Source: Cynocephalus volans (lineage: Eukaryota > Chordata > Mammalia > Dermoptera > Cynocephalidae). From it: a stretch of DNA of 64,000 nt. Shown here piece by piece: positions 33,206 through 46,349 of this stretch (the stretch's first letter is position 1; every line of letters starts with the position of its first letter). Both the position numbers and the translations under genes were made by a program. The notes beneath the pieces are model-generated. The model was not told where the DNA came from and ran no database searches. It worked only from the letters and a program-made list of their open reading frames with translations. The stretch is from positions 8,090,535 to 8,154,534 of the forward strand of contig NC_084471.1 of assembly GCF_027409185.1 (NCBI RefSeq), given 5' to 3'.

Positions 33206-34210
33206 CCCAAAGAGGGCAACCATATTCCCATAGTTACACAGCCGTGTCTAGGGTATTTCCAGCCACTGCCACCCGAAACAGGCCAATCCTGAACACAGAA
33301 ACAGCTGTACCTCCAGCCTGGCCCAGTGGTCCTTTTCCATCCTCTGTCTACCCCGGGTCCTTCATGCACAGAGCCCCTCTGACTCCACTGCAGGCTGTGA
33401 CAGTGTCAAAGACAGGACCAGGTTGTAGAATAGCCCCTTACACGGGTACGGGATTTTACAGCTCACAAAGCACTCCACACCTTCACCCACACAGCACTGT
33501 GAGGCAAATATCATCCCACTTTCCCCAGGAGAACGCGATGCCCTGGGAAGTTACAGGCTTTGCAGGAGCTAGGAGGAGGCAGGGCCGGGACGCAGGGCAG
33601 GTCTGTCTGACCCCAAGCCTAGATATGAATGCTGCTCTGCCGTCCTTCGGGTAAACCCAGAAGGGCCGACTCACTAATGGGGGGACTATAGGCATGGTCA
33701 CGGGACCACCCTCCTTCTACCACCGGACACAACCCACTGTTAGGTCCATCCCATCAGGTAAACCACAGGGTGTTGCAAGGCAAGACACTGACTCCCCAGT
33801 AGGGGAATCCGGGCGGCATGAGGCACTGCGGGAATGAGGCCCCCTAGCCCGTTCCATGTTGGCCCCATGCCCGGTGCCTGGCCCAGCCTCCCTGGCCCCT
33901 CTCAGAGGCCTCAGCGCTGACTACAGGTGCTGGAGCCAGCTAAGGCATCTGGATCCCGTAAGCCTGTCACGGGCAGCCTCAGCAGAACAGCCTGCACAGC
34001 CCCCAGAGACCACCCGCACCTGGCAGGGCTGATGCAGCTCCCTTCTCGCCCCACTCCTGCAGCAGCTCCCAGGGTTGGGAAGAGTCTTCCTAAGTCTCCT
34101 GGGGCTGGACAGAGAGAAGCAAGAAAGCGAGGACCCTGTGCTAACTGGCTCACATGGGCAGCCCTGGGTCCCCTCCACGGCTGCTCAGTCCATGTCTGTA
34201 AGTGCCTCCG
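33206..34210. other. Intergenic with MIR-like patch
   Basis: TTTTACAGCTCACAAAGCAC to about 33,620 resembles a MIR-family element. The remainder is unclassified. Confidence 0.35.
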
Positions 34211-34370
34211 CCATCAGACTGTGAGCTCCTCCAGGGTAGGAACCATGTCAGATTCATCCGTGAGCCCCCAGCATCGCCCTGCCTGGGACCTGGCACAGAG
34301 GAAGCGTCAGGGGACTGTTTGCTAAATGGTTGAGTGAGGGAGCGGATGAGTGAACGAATGAATTAATGAG
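34210..34370 (+). repeat. L2 3' end
   Basis: GTGAGCTCCTCCAGGGTAGG, CCCCCAGCATCGCCC and a (GAATGA)-type tail are typical of the L2 terminus. Confidence 0.7.
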
Positions 34371-34384
34371 GCATAGTCTCCATG

Positions 34385-34760
34385 TGTCAGCCAGGGTCTA
34401 CTTAGGAAAGTCAAACCTCACCAATTATTTTATCATAAAGAATTTAACATATAGGGAGTTGGTTAAACAGGCATTGATAAAGCCATGAAGGAAACCCTGG
34501 AGCCAGCAGAGATGGCTGTTCCCGTGAAGCAGCTCCTGCCCCTGGAGCTGGGAGACAGATGGGAGAGCCGGGAGGGGGACCCCAGTGCTGGAAGCCGCGC
34601 CCCTGAGGGGTCCTTCCCGGCTCCTGCAGCCTCCCAGACTCCCTCTGCTACCTCCTATTGGCACAGCACAACAGGGTGCCAGCTGGCAAAGCAGAAATGC
34701 GGTCTGCAGAGCCCCCCGTCCTGCCAGGGTGTGCTGGAGCTGAGACAATGATGGAATAAC
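34385..34760. other. Old repeat-like sequence, unassigned
   Basis: TGTCAGCCAGGGTCTACTTA and TAAAGAATTTAACATATAGG resemble a common degraded mammalian repeat. The 88-residue frame inside it has no family match I recognise. Confidence 0.3.
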
Positions 34761-35105
34761 CGTCCCAGCCCCCGCTTTAGCTACTCAGCGTCCGTGCATG
34801 TGCAGCTCTGCCACACACGTGTGCACGTCCATCCCACACAAGATGAACCTTTCCTTCCCATAAAGACACTGTCACTGTCCTCCCCCAAAGAGGGGGTGCA
34901 ACGTCCTAGTGGTCATCGTATCCATCTCTGGGTGAGGTTAATTAGTCTTCAAAGTCCATCACAAGTTCACCTGTGTGTTCTGCAATCGAAAGGATACATT
35001 AAAGTTAACCACCCACCAGCCAGCTGCCAAAAATAAACGCAGAAACAGAATCCCCCAAATAATAAAGGTAAGCACCAGCATCAGTGCTAAAATAGCAAGG
35101 GGAAG

Positions 35106-35304
35106 GGGCCGGCCTGTGGCTCACTCGGGAGAGTGCGGTGCTGATAACACCAAGGCCACGGGTTCGGATCCCATATAGGGATGGCCAGTTTGCTCACTGG
35201 GTGAGAGTGGTGCTGACAACGCCAAGTCAAGGATTAAGATCCCCTTACCGGTCATCTTTTTAAAAATAAAATTAAATTAAAAAATTAAAAAATAATAAAA
35301 AAAA
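35106..35304 (+). mobile_element. CYN-type SINE, dimer
   Basis: GGGCCGGCCTGTGGCTCACT head, both units, CCTTACCGGTCATCTTTTTA and a long A/T-rich tail. TSD AAAATAGCAAGGGGAAG (35,089-35,105) against AAAACAGCAAAGGGAAG (35,305-35,321). Confidence 0.93.
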
Positions 35305-35307
35305 TAA

Positions 35308-36200
<893 letters not shown>

Positions 36201-36472
36201 TTAAAGTATAAACTTTATTTTATTTTGATTTTTTTAAGTTTATTTATTTATTAATATATCATTTTTTAAAAAAATTTATTTTGTTGATATACATTGTGGC
36301 TGATTATTGCTCCCCATCACCAAAACCTCCCTCCCCCCTCCCCCCCAACAATGTCCCCTCTGTTTGCTTGTCGTATCAACTTCAAGTAATTGTGGTTGTT
36401 ATATCTTCTCCGCCCCCCGTTTTTTTTTTTTTGTGTGTGTGTGTGTGTGTGTGTGAATTTATATATTAATTT

Positions 36473-39400
36473 TTAGCTCCCACCAATAAGTGAGAACATG
36501 TGGTATTTCTCTTTCTGTGCCTGACTTGTTTCACTTAATATAATTCTCTCAAGGTCCGTCCATGTTGTTGCAAATGGCAGTATTTCATTCGTTTTTATAG
36601 CTGAGTAGTATTCCATTGTGTAGATGTACCACATTTTCCGTATCCACTCATCCGATGATGGACATTTGGGCTGGTTCCAACTCTTGGCTATTGTAAAGAG
36701 TGCTGTGATGAACATTGGGGAACAGGTATACCTTCGACTTGATGATTTCCATTCCTCTGGGTATATTCCCAGCAGTGGGAGAGCTGGGTCATATGGCGGA
36801 TCTATCTGCAATTGTTTGAGGAACCTTCATACCATTTTCCATAGAGGCTGCACCATTTTGCAGTCCCACCAACAATGTATGAGAGTTCCTATTTCTCCAC
36901 AACCTCGCCAGCATTTATCGTTCAGAGTCTTTTGGATTTTAGCCATCCTAACTGGGATGAGATGGTATCTCAGTGTGGTTTTGATTTGCATTTCCCGGAT
37001 GCTGAGTGATGTTGAGCATTTTTTCATATGTCTGTTGGCCATTTGTATATCTTCCTTAGAGAATTGCCTACTTAGCTCTTTTGCCCATTTTTTAATTGGG
37101 TTGCTTGTTTTTTTCTTGTAAAGTTGTTTGAGTTCCTTGTATATTCTGGATATTAATCCTTTGTCAGATGTATATTTTGCAAATATTTTCTCCCACTCTG
37201 TTGGTTGTCTTTTAGCTCTGTTAATTGTTTCTTTTGCTGTGCAGAAGATCTTTAGTTTGATATAATCCCATTTGTTTATTCTTGCTTTGGTTGCCCATGC
37301 TTTTGGGGTCATATTCATGAAGTCTGTGTCCAGTCCTATTTCCTGAAGTGTCTCTCCTACGTTTTCTTTAAGAAGTTTTATTGTTTCAGGGTGTATATTT
37401 AATTCTTTAATCCATTTTGAGTTGAGTTTAGTGTATGGTGAAAGGTATGGGTCTAGTTTTGTTCTCCTGCATATTGATATCCAGTTATCCCAGCACCATT
37501 TGCTAAAGAGGCAGTCTCTTCCCCAGTGTATAGGCTTGGTGCCTTTGTCAAAGATCAGATGGCTGTAGGTGTGTGGGTTGATTTCTGGATTCTCTATTCT
37601 ATTCCATTGATCAGTGTGTCTGCTTTTATGCCGGTACCATACTGTTTTGGTTATTATAGCTTTGTAGTATAGCTTAAAGTCGGGTAGTGTTATGGCTCCA
37701 GCTTTATTTTTTTTGCTCAGCATTGCTTTGGCTATGCATGGTCTTTTGTTATTCCATATAAATGTCTGGATAGCTCTTTCCATTTCTGAGAAAAATGTCA
37801 TTGGAATTTTGATGGGGATTGCATTGAATTTGTATATCACTTTGGGTAGTATGGACCTTTTCACTATGTTGATTCTTCCAATCCAAGAGCATGGGATATC
37901 TTTCCATCTTGTATCCTCTCTAATTTCTCTTAGGAGTGGTTTGTAGTTCTCATTATAGAGATTTTTCACATCCTTGGTTGACTCAATTCCTAAGTCTTTT
38001 ATTTTTTTCTTGGCTATTGTAAATGGGCAGGCTTTCTTGATTTCTCTTTCTGCATGTTCACTATTGGAGAATAGAAATGCTACTGATTTTTTGTGTGTTG
38101 ATTTTGTATCCTGCTACTGTGTTAAAATCAATTATCACCTCCAAGAGTTTTTTTGTAGAGGCTTTAGGCTCTTCAATATATAGGAACATGTCGTCTGCAA
38201 ACAGGGACAGTTTGACTTCATCTTTTCCAATCTGGATGCCCTTTATTTCCTTCTCTTCTCTGATTGTTCTGGCTAGTACTTCCAACACTATGTCGAATAG
38301 GAGTGGTGAGAGTGGGCATCCTTGTCTGGTTCCTGGTCTTAAAGGAAAAGCTTTCAGCTTTTCCCCATTCAGGATGATATTGGCAGTGTGTTTATCATAT
38401 ATGGCTTTAATTATGTTGAGATGCTTTCCCTCTATACCTAACTTATGGAGGGTCTTTGTCATGAATGAGTGTTGAATTTTATCAAATGCTTTTTCAGCAT
38501 CTATAGAGATGATCATATGGTCCTTGTGTTTGATTTTATTAATATGGTGTATCACATTTATTGATTTGCGTATGTTGAACCAACCTTGCATCCCTGCGAT
38601 GAATCCCACTTGATCGTGGTGAATAATTGTACGTATGTGTTGCTGTATTCTGTTTGCTAGTATTTTAGAGAGGATTTTTGCATCTATATTCATCAAGGAT
38701 ATCGGCCTGTAGTTTTCTTTTTTGGTTATATCTTTACCTGGTTTTGGTATCAGGATGATGTTTGCTTCATAGAATGAGTTTGGGAGATTTGCATCTGTTT
38801 CAATCTTTTGGAATAGTTTGTAAAGAATCGGTATCAATTCCTCTTTGAATGTCTGGTAAAATTCTGCTGTGAATCCATCTGGTCCTGGGCTTTTCTTTGT
38901 TGGGAGCTTTCTGATAACAGCTTCAATCTCCTTTATTGTTATTGGTCTGTTCAGATTTTCTACATCTTCATGGCTCAGTTTTGGGAGCTTGTGTGTGTCC
39001 AGAAATTTATCCATTTCCTCCAGATTTTCAAATTTGTTGGCGTATAGTTGTTTATAGTATTCTCGAATGATTCTTTGTATTTCAGATGAATCAGTTGTAA
39101 TACCACCTTTTTCATTTTTAATTTTTGTTGTTTGAATCATCTCTCTTCTTTTTTTTGTTAGCCATGCTAATGGTTTGTCAATTTTATTTATCTTTTCAAG
39201 ACACCAACTTTTTGATTCATTGATCTTTTGTAATGTTTTCTGTGTTTCAATTTCATTAAGTTCTGCTCTGATCTTAATGACTTCTTTCTGTCTGCTAACT
39301 TTAGGTTTGGATGTTCTTGTTTTTCTAGATCTTTAAGGTGAAGTGTTAGGTTGTTCACTTGCCATCTTTCCATTCTTCTGAGGTGAGCGTTTAATGCAAT

Positions 39401-40297
39401 AAATTTCCCCCTTAATACTGCTTTTGCAGTGTCCCACAGGTTTTGGCATGATGTATCATTATTTTCATTAGTTTCAATAAATTTTTTGATTTCCTGCTTG
39501 ATTTCTTCTTGAACCCATATGTCATTAAGTAGAATGCTGTTTAATTTCCATGTGTTTGTATAATTTCCAGAATTTCGTTTGTTATTGATTTCTAGTTTTA
39601 ATCCATTGTGGTCTGAGAAAATACATGGGATAATTCCAATCTTTTTGAATTTGTTGAGACTTGATTTGTGACCTAGTATGTGATCTATCCTGGAGAATGA
39701 TCCATGTGCTGATGAGAAGAATGATTATTCTGAGGTTGTTGGATGGAATGTTCTGTAGATATCTGCCATGTCCAATTGGTCTAGAGTATTATTTAGATCG
39801 TGTGTTTCTCTGCTGATTCTTTGCCTAGATGATCTGTCCAATATTGACAGTGGGGTGTTCAGGTCCCCTGCTATTATGGTATTAGTGTCTATTTCCTTCC
39901 TTAGGTCTAATAGAGTTTGTTTTATAAATCTGGCTGCTCCAACATTGGGTGTGTACATATTTATGATTATTATGTCTTCTTGATGGATCAGTCCTTTTAT
40001 CATTATGTAGTGTCCCTCATTGTCTCTTTTTATGGTTTTTAGTTTAAAGTCTACTTTGTTAGATATAAGAATAGCTACTCCAGCTCATTTTCCTTTTCTG
40101 TTTGCATGGTAAATCTTTTTCCATCCTTTCACTCTTAGTCTATGTGAGTCTTTATGGGTGAGGTGGGTCTCTTGAAGGCAGCATATAGTTGGGTCCTCCC
40201 TTTTAATCCAGGCAGCCACTCTGTGTCTCTTGATTGGGGAATTTACGCCTTTTACATTAAGAGTTGTTATTGAACAGTGCTGATTTATTCCTAGCAT
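36473..40297 (-). pseudogene. L1 ORF2 remnant (endonuclease, RT, C-terminal part)
   Basis: The endonuclease N-terminus (ITTLNVKGVNSPIKRHR, then CCLQETHL with the catalytic Glu) is at 40,297-40,085, with more endonuclease at 40,003-39,725. A 359-codon block (39,140-38,061) holds the RT core with [15 protein letters not shown] and an intact FADD catalytic motif ([11 protein letters not shown]). The block 37,969-36,827 holds the connector and cysteine-rich region. The end, with [20 protein letters not shown], is at 36,811-36,473. At least four breaks separate the pieces, so no full protein is made. Confidence 0.92.
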
Positions 40298-40599
40298 TTT
40301 ATTGATTATTGTTTGGTTGTCTTAGGTGTCTTTTGTTCCTTGCATTCTGATTTACTGTTTGTTTTCTGTGTTTGTTGGTTCCTTAGGTTGTAGATAGCCT
40401 TTTTGTTTGTTTGTTTTCTCTTCATGAATGCCATTTTTATTATACTAGTGGGTTTTGATTTTTCTTGGGTTTTTATGGCAGTGGTAGTTATTTTTCAGGA
40501 ACCAAACCCAGTACTCCCTTGAGGATTTCTTGTAAAGGTGGTCGTGTGGTAGTGAACTCCTGCAGTTTTTGTTTGTCTGAGAAATATACTATTTGCCCT

Positions 40600-41487
40600 T
40601 CATTTCAGAAGGATAGCCTTGCAGGGTAGAGTATTCTTGGCTGGCAATCTTTGTCTTTTAGTATTTTGAATATATCATCCCATTCCTTTCTAGCTTTTAG
40701 GGTTTGTGATGAAAAGCCCGATGTTAGCCTGATTGGGGCTCCCTTATAGGTGATTTGACGCTTCTCTCTTGCAGCTTTTAAGATTCTCTCTTTGTCTCTG
40801 AGTTTTGCCAATTTGACTATAACATGTCTTGGAGAAGGCCTTTTTGGGTTGAATACATTTGGAGATCATTGAGCTTCCTGGATCTGAAGATCTGTGATTT
40901 TTCCTATACCTGGGAAGTTTTCTGCCACTATTTTGTTGAATGTGTTTTCAATGTAATCTCCATTTTCCTCCCCTTCTGGAATATCCATGACTCGGATATT
41001 TGAGCGCTTAAGGTTGTCTGATATCTCTCTCAGATTTTCTTCAATGCCTTTGATTCTTTTTTCTTTTCTTTTTGTCTGCTTGTGTTATTTCAAACAGCCC
41101 ATCTTCAAGTTCAGAGGTTCTCTCTTCAACTTCGACAAGCCTGCTGGTTAAACTCTCCGTTGTGTTTTTTATTTCGCTGAATAACTTCTTCAGTTCAGCA
41201 AGTTCTGCTACATTTTTTTTCAGGACATCGATTTCCTTGTACATTTCCTCTTTCAGATCCTGTATACTTTTCCTCATTTCATCATGATGTCTAGCTGAGT
41301 TTTCTTGTATCTCATTCAGTTTCCTTAGAATTATCACTTGAAATTCCTTGTCAGTCATTTCAAGGGCTTCTTGTTCTATAGGATCTAGAGTTTGAGATTT
41401 ATTAACTTTTGGTGGTGTACTTTCTTGATTTTTTGTATTTCTGGTACCTTTTTTTTGATGTTTATTCATTGTGGCAGGGGGTTTCAC
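40600..41487 (-). pseudogene. L1 ORF1 remnant
   Basis: An N-terminal basic segment (MNKHQKKGTRNTKNQ) and a charged coiled-coil stretch lie at 41,487-41,041. The C-terminal RNA-binding part (KERILKAAREKRQITYKG, then SSQTLKARKEWDDIFKIL) lies at 40,811-40,605. The RRM portion between them is frame-broken. Confidence 0.88.
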
Positions 41488-43019
41488 AGTCCACCGGTTT
41501 GAGACTAATGACTAACTAGGATGTTGCTGTGGTTGCCAATTTCGTATGGCTACCTCCGTGACTGCTCAGTTGGCCTCTAGTGCCTTGTGTGTATGGTTGC
41601 CTCGGGTCTTGAGCCTCTCTGGGGAGCCACCTTTCTGGTCAGCTTGGACTCTGCTGGGCTGGTGGATCATGTACCACAGGGTGTGTGATCTCTGTTGAGC
41701 TTTCACTTCCCGTGCAGGACTTCTCCCTGTTCCGTGTGCTCTGGCCCGGGCTGTTGGATCATGCAGTGGCGACCCCACAGGGTGTGTGGTTTCTGTCGAG
41801 TCTCCGCCTCCCTGGCCGCACATCTCCCCACTCTGTGCACACTGGGTTGGGCTGGGACGTGTCTTCTGCAACCCTCGCCTATCAGCTGGGCCTTCAAGAC
41901 CCTGCTCGGCACCGCCTTGCCCAGGAAGTCTACCAGGTTTCTGCTAGGCACAGACGACCGGTTGCTCTGGGTGCCTTTGTAGCACTGTGTAGATCTTTCT
42001 CGGGACTTGTTCACCTTTGTATCCCCCCGGCATGGACCGAGTCTAGCGCCCGCCTGCAATCAGCTCTCTGGCAGGTTCAAGCGGACTTGGGAACTCTCCT
42101 ACCACACTGTTCCCAACCAGAAATTGGTTAGGCATTTTTCCGAACTGGTGGCCGCAGAGATGGTATCTGCCTCCCAGTAACAGGAAGTTTACCGGGGGCT
42201 GGAATCCAGGGTGTGGTGGAGTGACAGTCGGCCCACCCGTACTTCCTTGCCCTCCTAACACTGGCTGGGGACACCCCATGCCACCAGCCCCACAAGAGAA
42301 CCGCGGAGGGAGTGGGAGGGGAGGCCAACCCACAGGCCCCGGGAAGCCCCGTGCCGGGGCAAGCAAGTGGGAAGGCTCAGTGAGGAGCCGAGCCGGGCGG
42401 AGCTGCCACCACCTGGGAAAATGGAGGCAGCCCCGGGGCAGTGAGTGGCCCGGTGATGCAGGTGGAAGCTGGGTGGGCGTCAGCCCCCTGAGCAGGTCCG
42501 GGCCAGGGGTCACTCACAGGGCTGTGTCAGGTCGGGCGCTCACTCTCGGCTTCTGGTTTGTCGCCTTCCCCGTTCTTGGCCGCTGCCGCCTCGGGCTGCT
42601 TGCTCGGTCCCGTGGTGCGGCTCGGGCGCCCCCAGATATCTTCTTTTATGCCGGCCTGAAACCTCGAATCCTGAATAGGGCAGCTGGCCGCCTTCAGTGC
42701 GGCCCCAGCCTCCGGGATCCTGGCTGCATCCACAGCAGCCCTGGCGCCGTGTTCCCTGTTTCAAGACTCGCTTTTGCAGCTAAGAATCAGTTCTTTTCCT
42801 GCTCCACACTTCAAAGCTGTTGCCTGTAAATGAGGCAGCCTCTCCTGCCGGGGGCAAAGTGGCGTTGAGCCCCCACAACCGGCCACCAGCAGCGGTCCTC
42901 CCTTAAGAGATGGCAAGAGGAAGGTCCACAAGTTTCCCGGCTGCCTGAGGCCCAGTGGCCGCCTTTTCCACCTTAGCTACTCCGCGCCAACCGCCGCAGC
43001 CACCGCCATCTTGAAAAAA
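41488..43019 (-). promoter_or_regulatory. L1 5' UTR / internal promoter
   Basis: CpG-rich sequence between the L1 start (AAGATGGCGGTGGCTGCGG near 43,013) and ORF1. Frames seen on either strand here are non-coding shadows. Confidence 0.75.
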
Positions 43020-43131
43020 TAATATATCATTTTTTTTTACATTCTAAGATGTTGTTGGGGAACAGTTGGGAGGAGGGGGGAGAGGAGAAGGGGAAAGGAA
43101 ATAAGGAGGGAGAAGGACAAAGGAGGGGGAC

Positions 43132-43420
43132 GTGGTAGGGCAGCAGCACCCCCCTCATTCCTTCAGGGGAGACAAGGGCACTTCCTGCCACAGCATGGTG
43201 GTTGTTGCTGGGCTGGTTGTGGGTGTTGGGGGTGTGGCCGGGGGCGTGGCTGACCGAGGGGGTGTGGCCGAGGCCCTTGGCCCCCCACTGCCCCAACTCA
43301 GGAGCCAAGGGCATTTCCTGCAGCGGCCTGATGGTCATCACTGGGCTGGTTGTGGATGTCGGGGGGGCATGGCTGAGACGCCCAGTTCTCCCTGCTCCCT
43401 GGCCTGGGAGCCCAGGAGTC
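43132..43420 (-). repeat. Imperfect tandem duplication inside the older element
   Basis: On the minus strand two related units begin ACAACCAGCCCAGTGATGAC and ACAACCAGCCCAGCAACAAC, about 140 bp apart, each continuing into a CAGGAARTGCCCTTG block. CACGCCC/CACACCC motifs lie between them. Confidence 0.6.
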
Positions 43421-44364
43421 TTCCAGTTTCTCTAGGTTTTATAGGTGTTCTTTGGTGGTGTTAGATCTTTACTGATTAATATCAGAATTTTGTCTCTAAT
43501 ATGTGGATTTTTTTGTTTTTTCTTTCAGTTCCATGTTGAATTATTTGCTGTTCCCACCCCTAAACTCTGCACTGGAACTAATTTGTTGTCCTTTGCTTAC
43601 TTCTAAAATGGGGGAACTTCCTGTGGGGACCAGCACTTGAGCCCTGTGGTTGAGCTAAACTGCTGCTTTGCTGCTGATTCCCTGGGGATGGCTTTTTGTG
43701 CAGCTCAGGTTTTAATTGTTGGATGTTGTAAGCACTTCTGGGTCTTTTGAGGTTTGGTACACCTGGGTTGTACTCTGGTCTGGACCTGAGTCTTTTCACC
43801 CCCTGCAGTTTTATATTCCTGACTAGTCTCCACTGAGTGGTCCTGCACTGACTGGGGGGCAGATCAGCTGTCCATGCTGTGCCCCAGTGTTCGCCCACCA
43901 TCTCCCCCTGCACTCCAAACTCTTCCCACAGGATGGGCCATGTGCCAGTCCCTTGTGATGACTCACCGGCCTCTGAATGACTCCCTTTTTTCAGTTGTGA
44001 CTCCTTTCTCCTATGTGGGTCCACGGGAATCCTGTTAGTGGTCTTGCTGTGCTGGGGGCCTCCAAGCAACTCCACCCAAAGGGCACAGCTGTGGCTTCTG
44101 CTGGCTCCTGCTCCATGCACTCACCAGGGCCAGCCTGGAAGCAGCTGGGATTTGAAATGGTGGTAGCGGTCCTTTCTGTCATCGTGGCTTCTCCCACCTT
44201 CATGCACTCCATACGTCTCTTCTCCTTTTCCCCTGAGTTCTAGTGGCCCCAGCTTGGCTGTCATTGCTTTTTGATAGTTGTAAATTGGTTGATTTGTGGG
44301 AGAGAGTGACACTGGGGACTGTCTATTCCGCCATCTTGACTGGAAGTTCAGTAAACTTTATTTT

Positions 44365-45480
44365 CACTGATATTTCATTTAAAATAATTTCAAAGTAGGT
44401 CTGTGCTCTAAGATGAGCAAATCCTAAATCTCATAAACTTTTATCATACTATTCCTCTGATCAGGGAATGGGATCTCAGGGCCCCCAGTGTTGATGCCTG
44501 ACATTGAGGTATTATCTACAGATACAGAAAGAAGACAAAACATCAATATGCAAGAATCAAACTGTATGAGGGTATCAATAAACTCTTATGTTATATACTC
44601 GCCACCTCTGCAGGGTTGTAAGAGTAATGACTAATTTTTCCTCTGCTCAGTTTAGGGCTGTTTTTTGTTATTTTTTTTTTTAAGTTAAATGTCAGATTAT
44701 GTAGAAATGCTGCACGTATTTCTCTTAACACATTAGAAATAGTGGAAGTTTGAGATTTTTTATTTATTTATTTATTTATTTATTTTTAAAAGATGACCGG
44801 TAAGGGGATCTCAACCCTTGACTTGGTGTTGTCAGCACCACGCTCAACCAGTGAGCTAACCGGCCATCCCTATATGGGATCCGAACCCGTGGCCTTGGTG
44901 TTATCAGCACCGCACTCTGCCGCGTGAGCCACAGACCAGCCCTGGAAGTTTGAGATTTTTAATTCTTCGTAAGTCCCACCTGGGATATGGTTACTACTGA
45001 TGGGGTCTATTCAACATACTAACTCCAACTTTGGTGACCATCAGCAAACTGGCACCTGCAATTAAACCTGCAGGCATAAATTTTCCAGAGTGGTAGAATC
45101 TCATTCCCATCATGCCAGCCAAAGTTCCACTGTAGCTAGGAAAACCCAGACGTTCCTCAAATCCTGAGACAGCTGGTAGGAACCCAGGCCTGCTAACCCC
45201 TCAAAGAGGAGCCCAGCAGCCAGGGACAGCAGGCTGCCTGCTTTTGCACAGACAATGATCCCAGCAGAAGTGACCAGTGCTTCACAGCCAAATCCAAACC
45301 ACTGTGAAGGCACTAGTGGGCTGGTGTCCTTCTGCGTTGCTCTCTTCTCACTCTGTCCACACAGGAGACTACACGAGGCCTGCGCCTGTGGCCACACCAG
45401 TCTCCTGAAGGTCTGTGCTGGTGGACAAGGGTACACAATCTCTGGGGCGAGGATTCAAGGTCTCGCTGGAAACGCCATGA
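44365..45480 (-). pseudogene. TMEM14C pseudogene: TMEM14C processed pseudogene
   Basis: An intronless minus-strand copy of the small four-helix mitochondrial membrane protein TMEM14C (about 112 residues), whose normal role is in haem synthesis. The CDS-equivalent is 45,337-44,994. The ATG has become ACG. Recognisable stretches are HWFGFG-like [43 protein letters not shown], then after a 1-nt frameshift [20 protein letters not shown] and the family's C-terminal NRPH followed by a stop. A 5' UTR-like leader reaches about 45,470. 3' UTR-like sequence runs to about 44,365, interrupted by a SINE at 44,761-44,942, and ends near an AATAAAGTTTA phrase. Start loss and frameshift make it dead. TMEM14B is the closest alternative parent. 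Confidence 0.9.
44761..44942 (-). mobile_element. CYN-type SINE, dimer
   Basis: (TTTA)n tail, GATGACCGGTAAGGGGATCT, both units, ending AGCCACAGACCAGCCC. TSD TGGAAGTTTGAGATTTTT at 44,743-44,760 and 44,943-44,960. Confidence 0.93.
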
Positions 45481-46288
45481 CATGCACTCCTAGATAGAAT
45501 TTTTTAACAAGCTGAAGAAAAGCCATATGACTTTTGATCAAAATAAAGAGATGCATGGCTTCTAAATAAAAGAAAAGAAGACATATATGTACATATATTA
45601 GCCGGTCAGTTTTATCTATGTTTAGACAAATTGACAAGCTGATCCCAAAATGCGTATGGAAATGCAACGGACCCAAGATAGGCAAATGTCAGAACTCTTC
45701 AAAAAGAAAAATGAGCGGAAAGGTACACGTCCCAATTTCAAAACTGACTAGAAAGGTGCAGTAGTGGATACAGCATGCAACTGGTTTAAGGACAGATACA
45801 GAGACCAATGCAGGAGAAGAACAGAGGACCCAGAAATACACCCTTACACTGATGGTCAACTGATTTTTTTACAAGGGTGCCAAGACAATTCAATGGGGAA
45901 AATAGTCTTTTCAACAAATGATGCTGGAAAACTGGACATCCACATGCAAAAGAATGAAGTTGGATCCGCTTTTCCCACCGTATACAAAAATTAACTTAAA
46001 ATTGATCACAGACTAGAAATAAGAGCCAAAACTATGAAACTCTTAGAAGAAAACATAGGAATTAATTTTCCTGATTTTAGATTAGGTGATGGTTTCTTAA
46101 ATACAACTCCAAAAGCACAAATGACTAAAGAAAAAAATAGTTAAATTGGACTTCATTAAAATGTAAAACTATTGTGCTTCAGAGGACGTGATCAAGAAAC
46201 CAAAGAGAACCCTCGGAATGGGAGAAAATATTTGCAAATCATGTATCCGATAAGGGACCTGTATCTGGAATATATAAAGAACTCTTAA

Positions 46289-46349
46289 CACCAAGGTCAA
46301 GGGGTCAGATCCCTGTACTGGCCAGCTGCCAAAAAATAAATAAATAAAT
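46289..46349 (+). mobile_element. 5'-truncated CYN SINE
   Basis: Starts within the monomer at CACCAAGGTCAAGGGGTCAG, continues GTACTGGCCAGCTGCC and an (AAAT)n tail. TSD AAGAACTC at 46,277-46,284 and 46,350-46,357. Confidence 0.82.

Larger units (their letters stand above)
36268..43019 (-). mobile_element. Full-length but disabled L1 retrotransposon
   Basis: A 6.75-kb L1 flanked by the exact 16-bp TSD TAATATATCATTTTTT (36,252-36,267 and 43,020-43,035). In minus order: a CpG-rich 5' UTR of about 1.5 kb beginning with the YY1-like CAAGATGGCG box (43,012-43,000), ORF1 remnant, ORF2 remnant, a short 3' UTR of about 0.2 kb with a polypurine tract (GGGGGGGAGGGGGGAGGG), and an A-rich end. Both ORFs are broken by several frameshifts and stops. 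Much better preserved than the antisense L1 at 12-17 kb. Confidence 0.93.
36209..44364 (-). mobile_element. Older L1-like element with a younger L1 nested inside
   Basis: Direct repeats TAAACTTTATTTT at 36,209-36,221 and 44,352-44,364 enclose an outer minus-strand element. Its 5' end is at about 44,350 (TTCCAGTCAAGATGGCGGAA, the old-mammalian L1 start). It runs to about 43,039 as a 1.3-kb segment without L1 ORFs, then directly into an A-rich tail that continues on the far side of the nested L1 at 36,222-36,251. It thus looks like an L1 5' UTR joined to a tail, with ORF1 and ORF2 missing. The internal segment contains an imperfectly duplicated unit (about 43,185-43,365). Confidence 0.6.

Noticed and set aside
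41685-42829. Frames of 148-202 codons within 41.5-42.9 kb
   Set aside because: They lie in the L1 5' UTR, mostly antisense to the element, and are GC-rich shadows.
43578-44120. 180-codon minus-strand frame
   Set aside because: Falls in the 5' UTR-like part of the older L1 element and has no recognisable domain.
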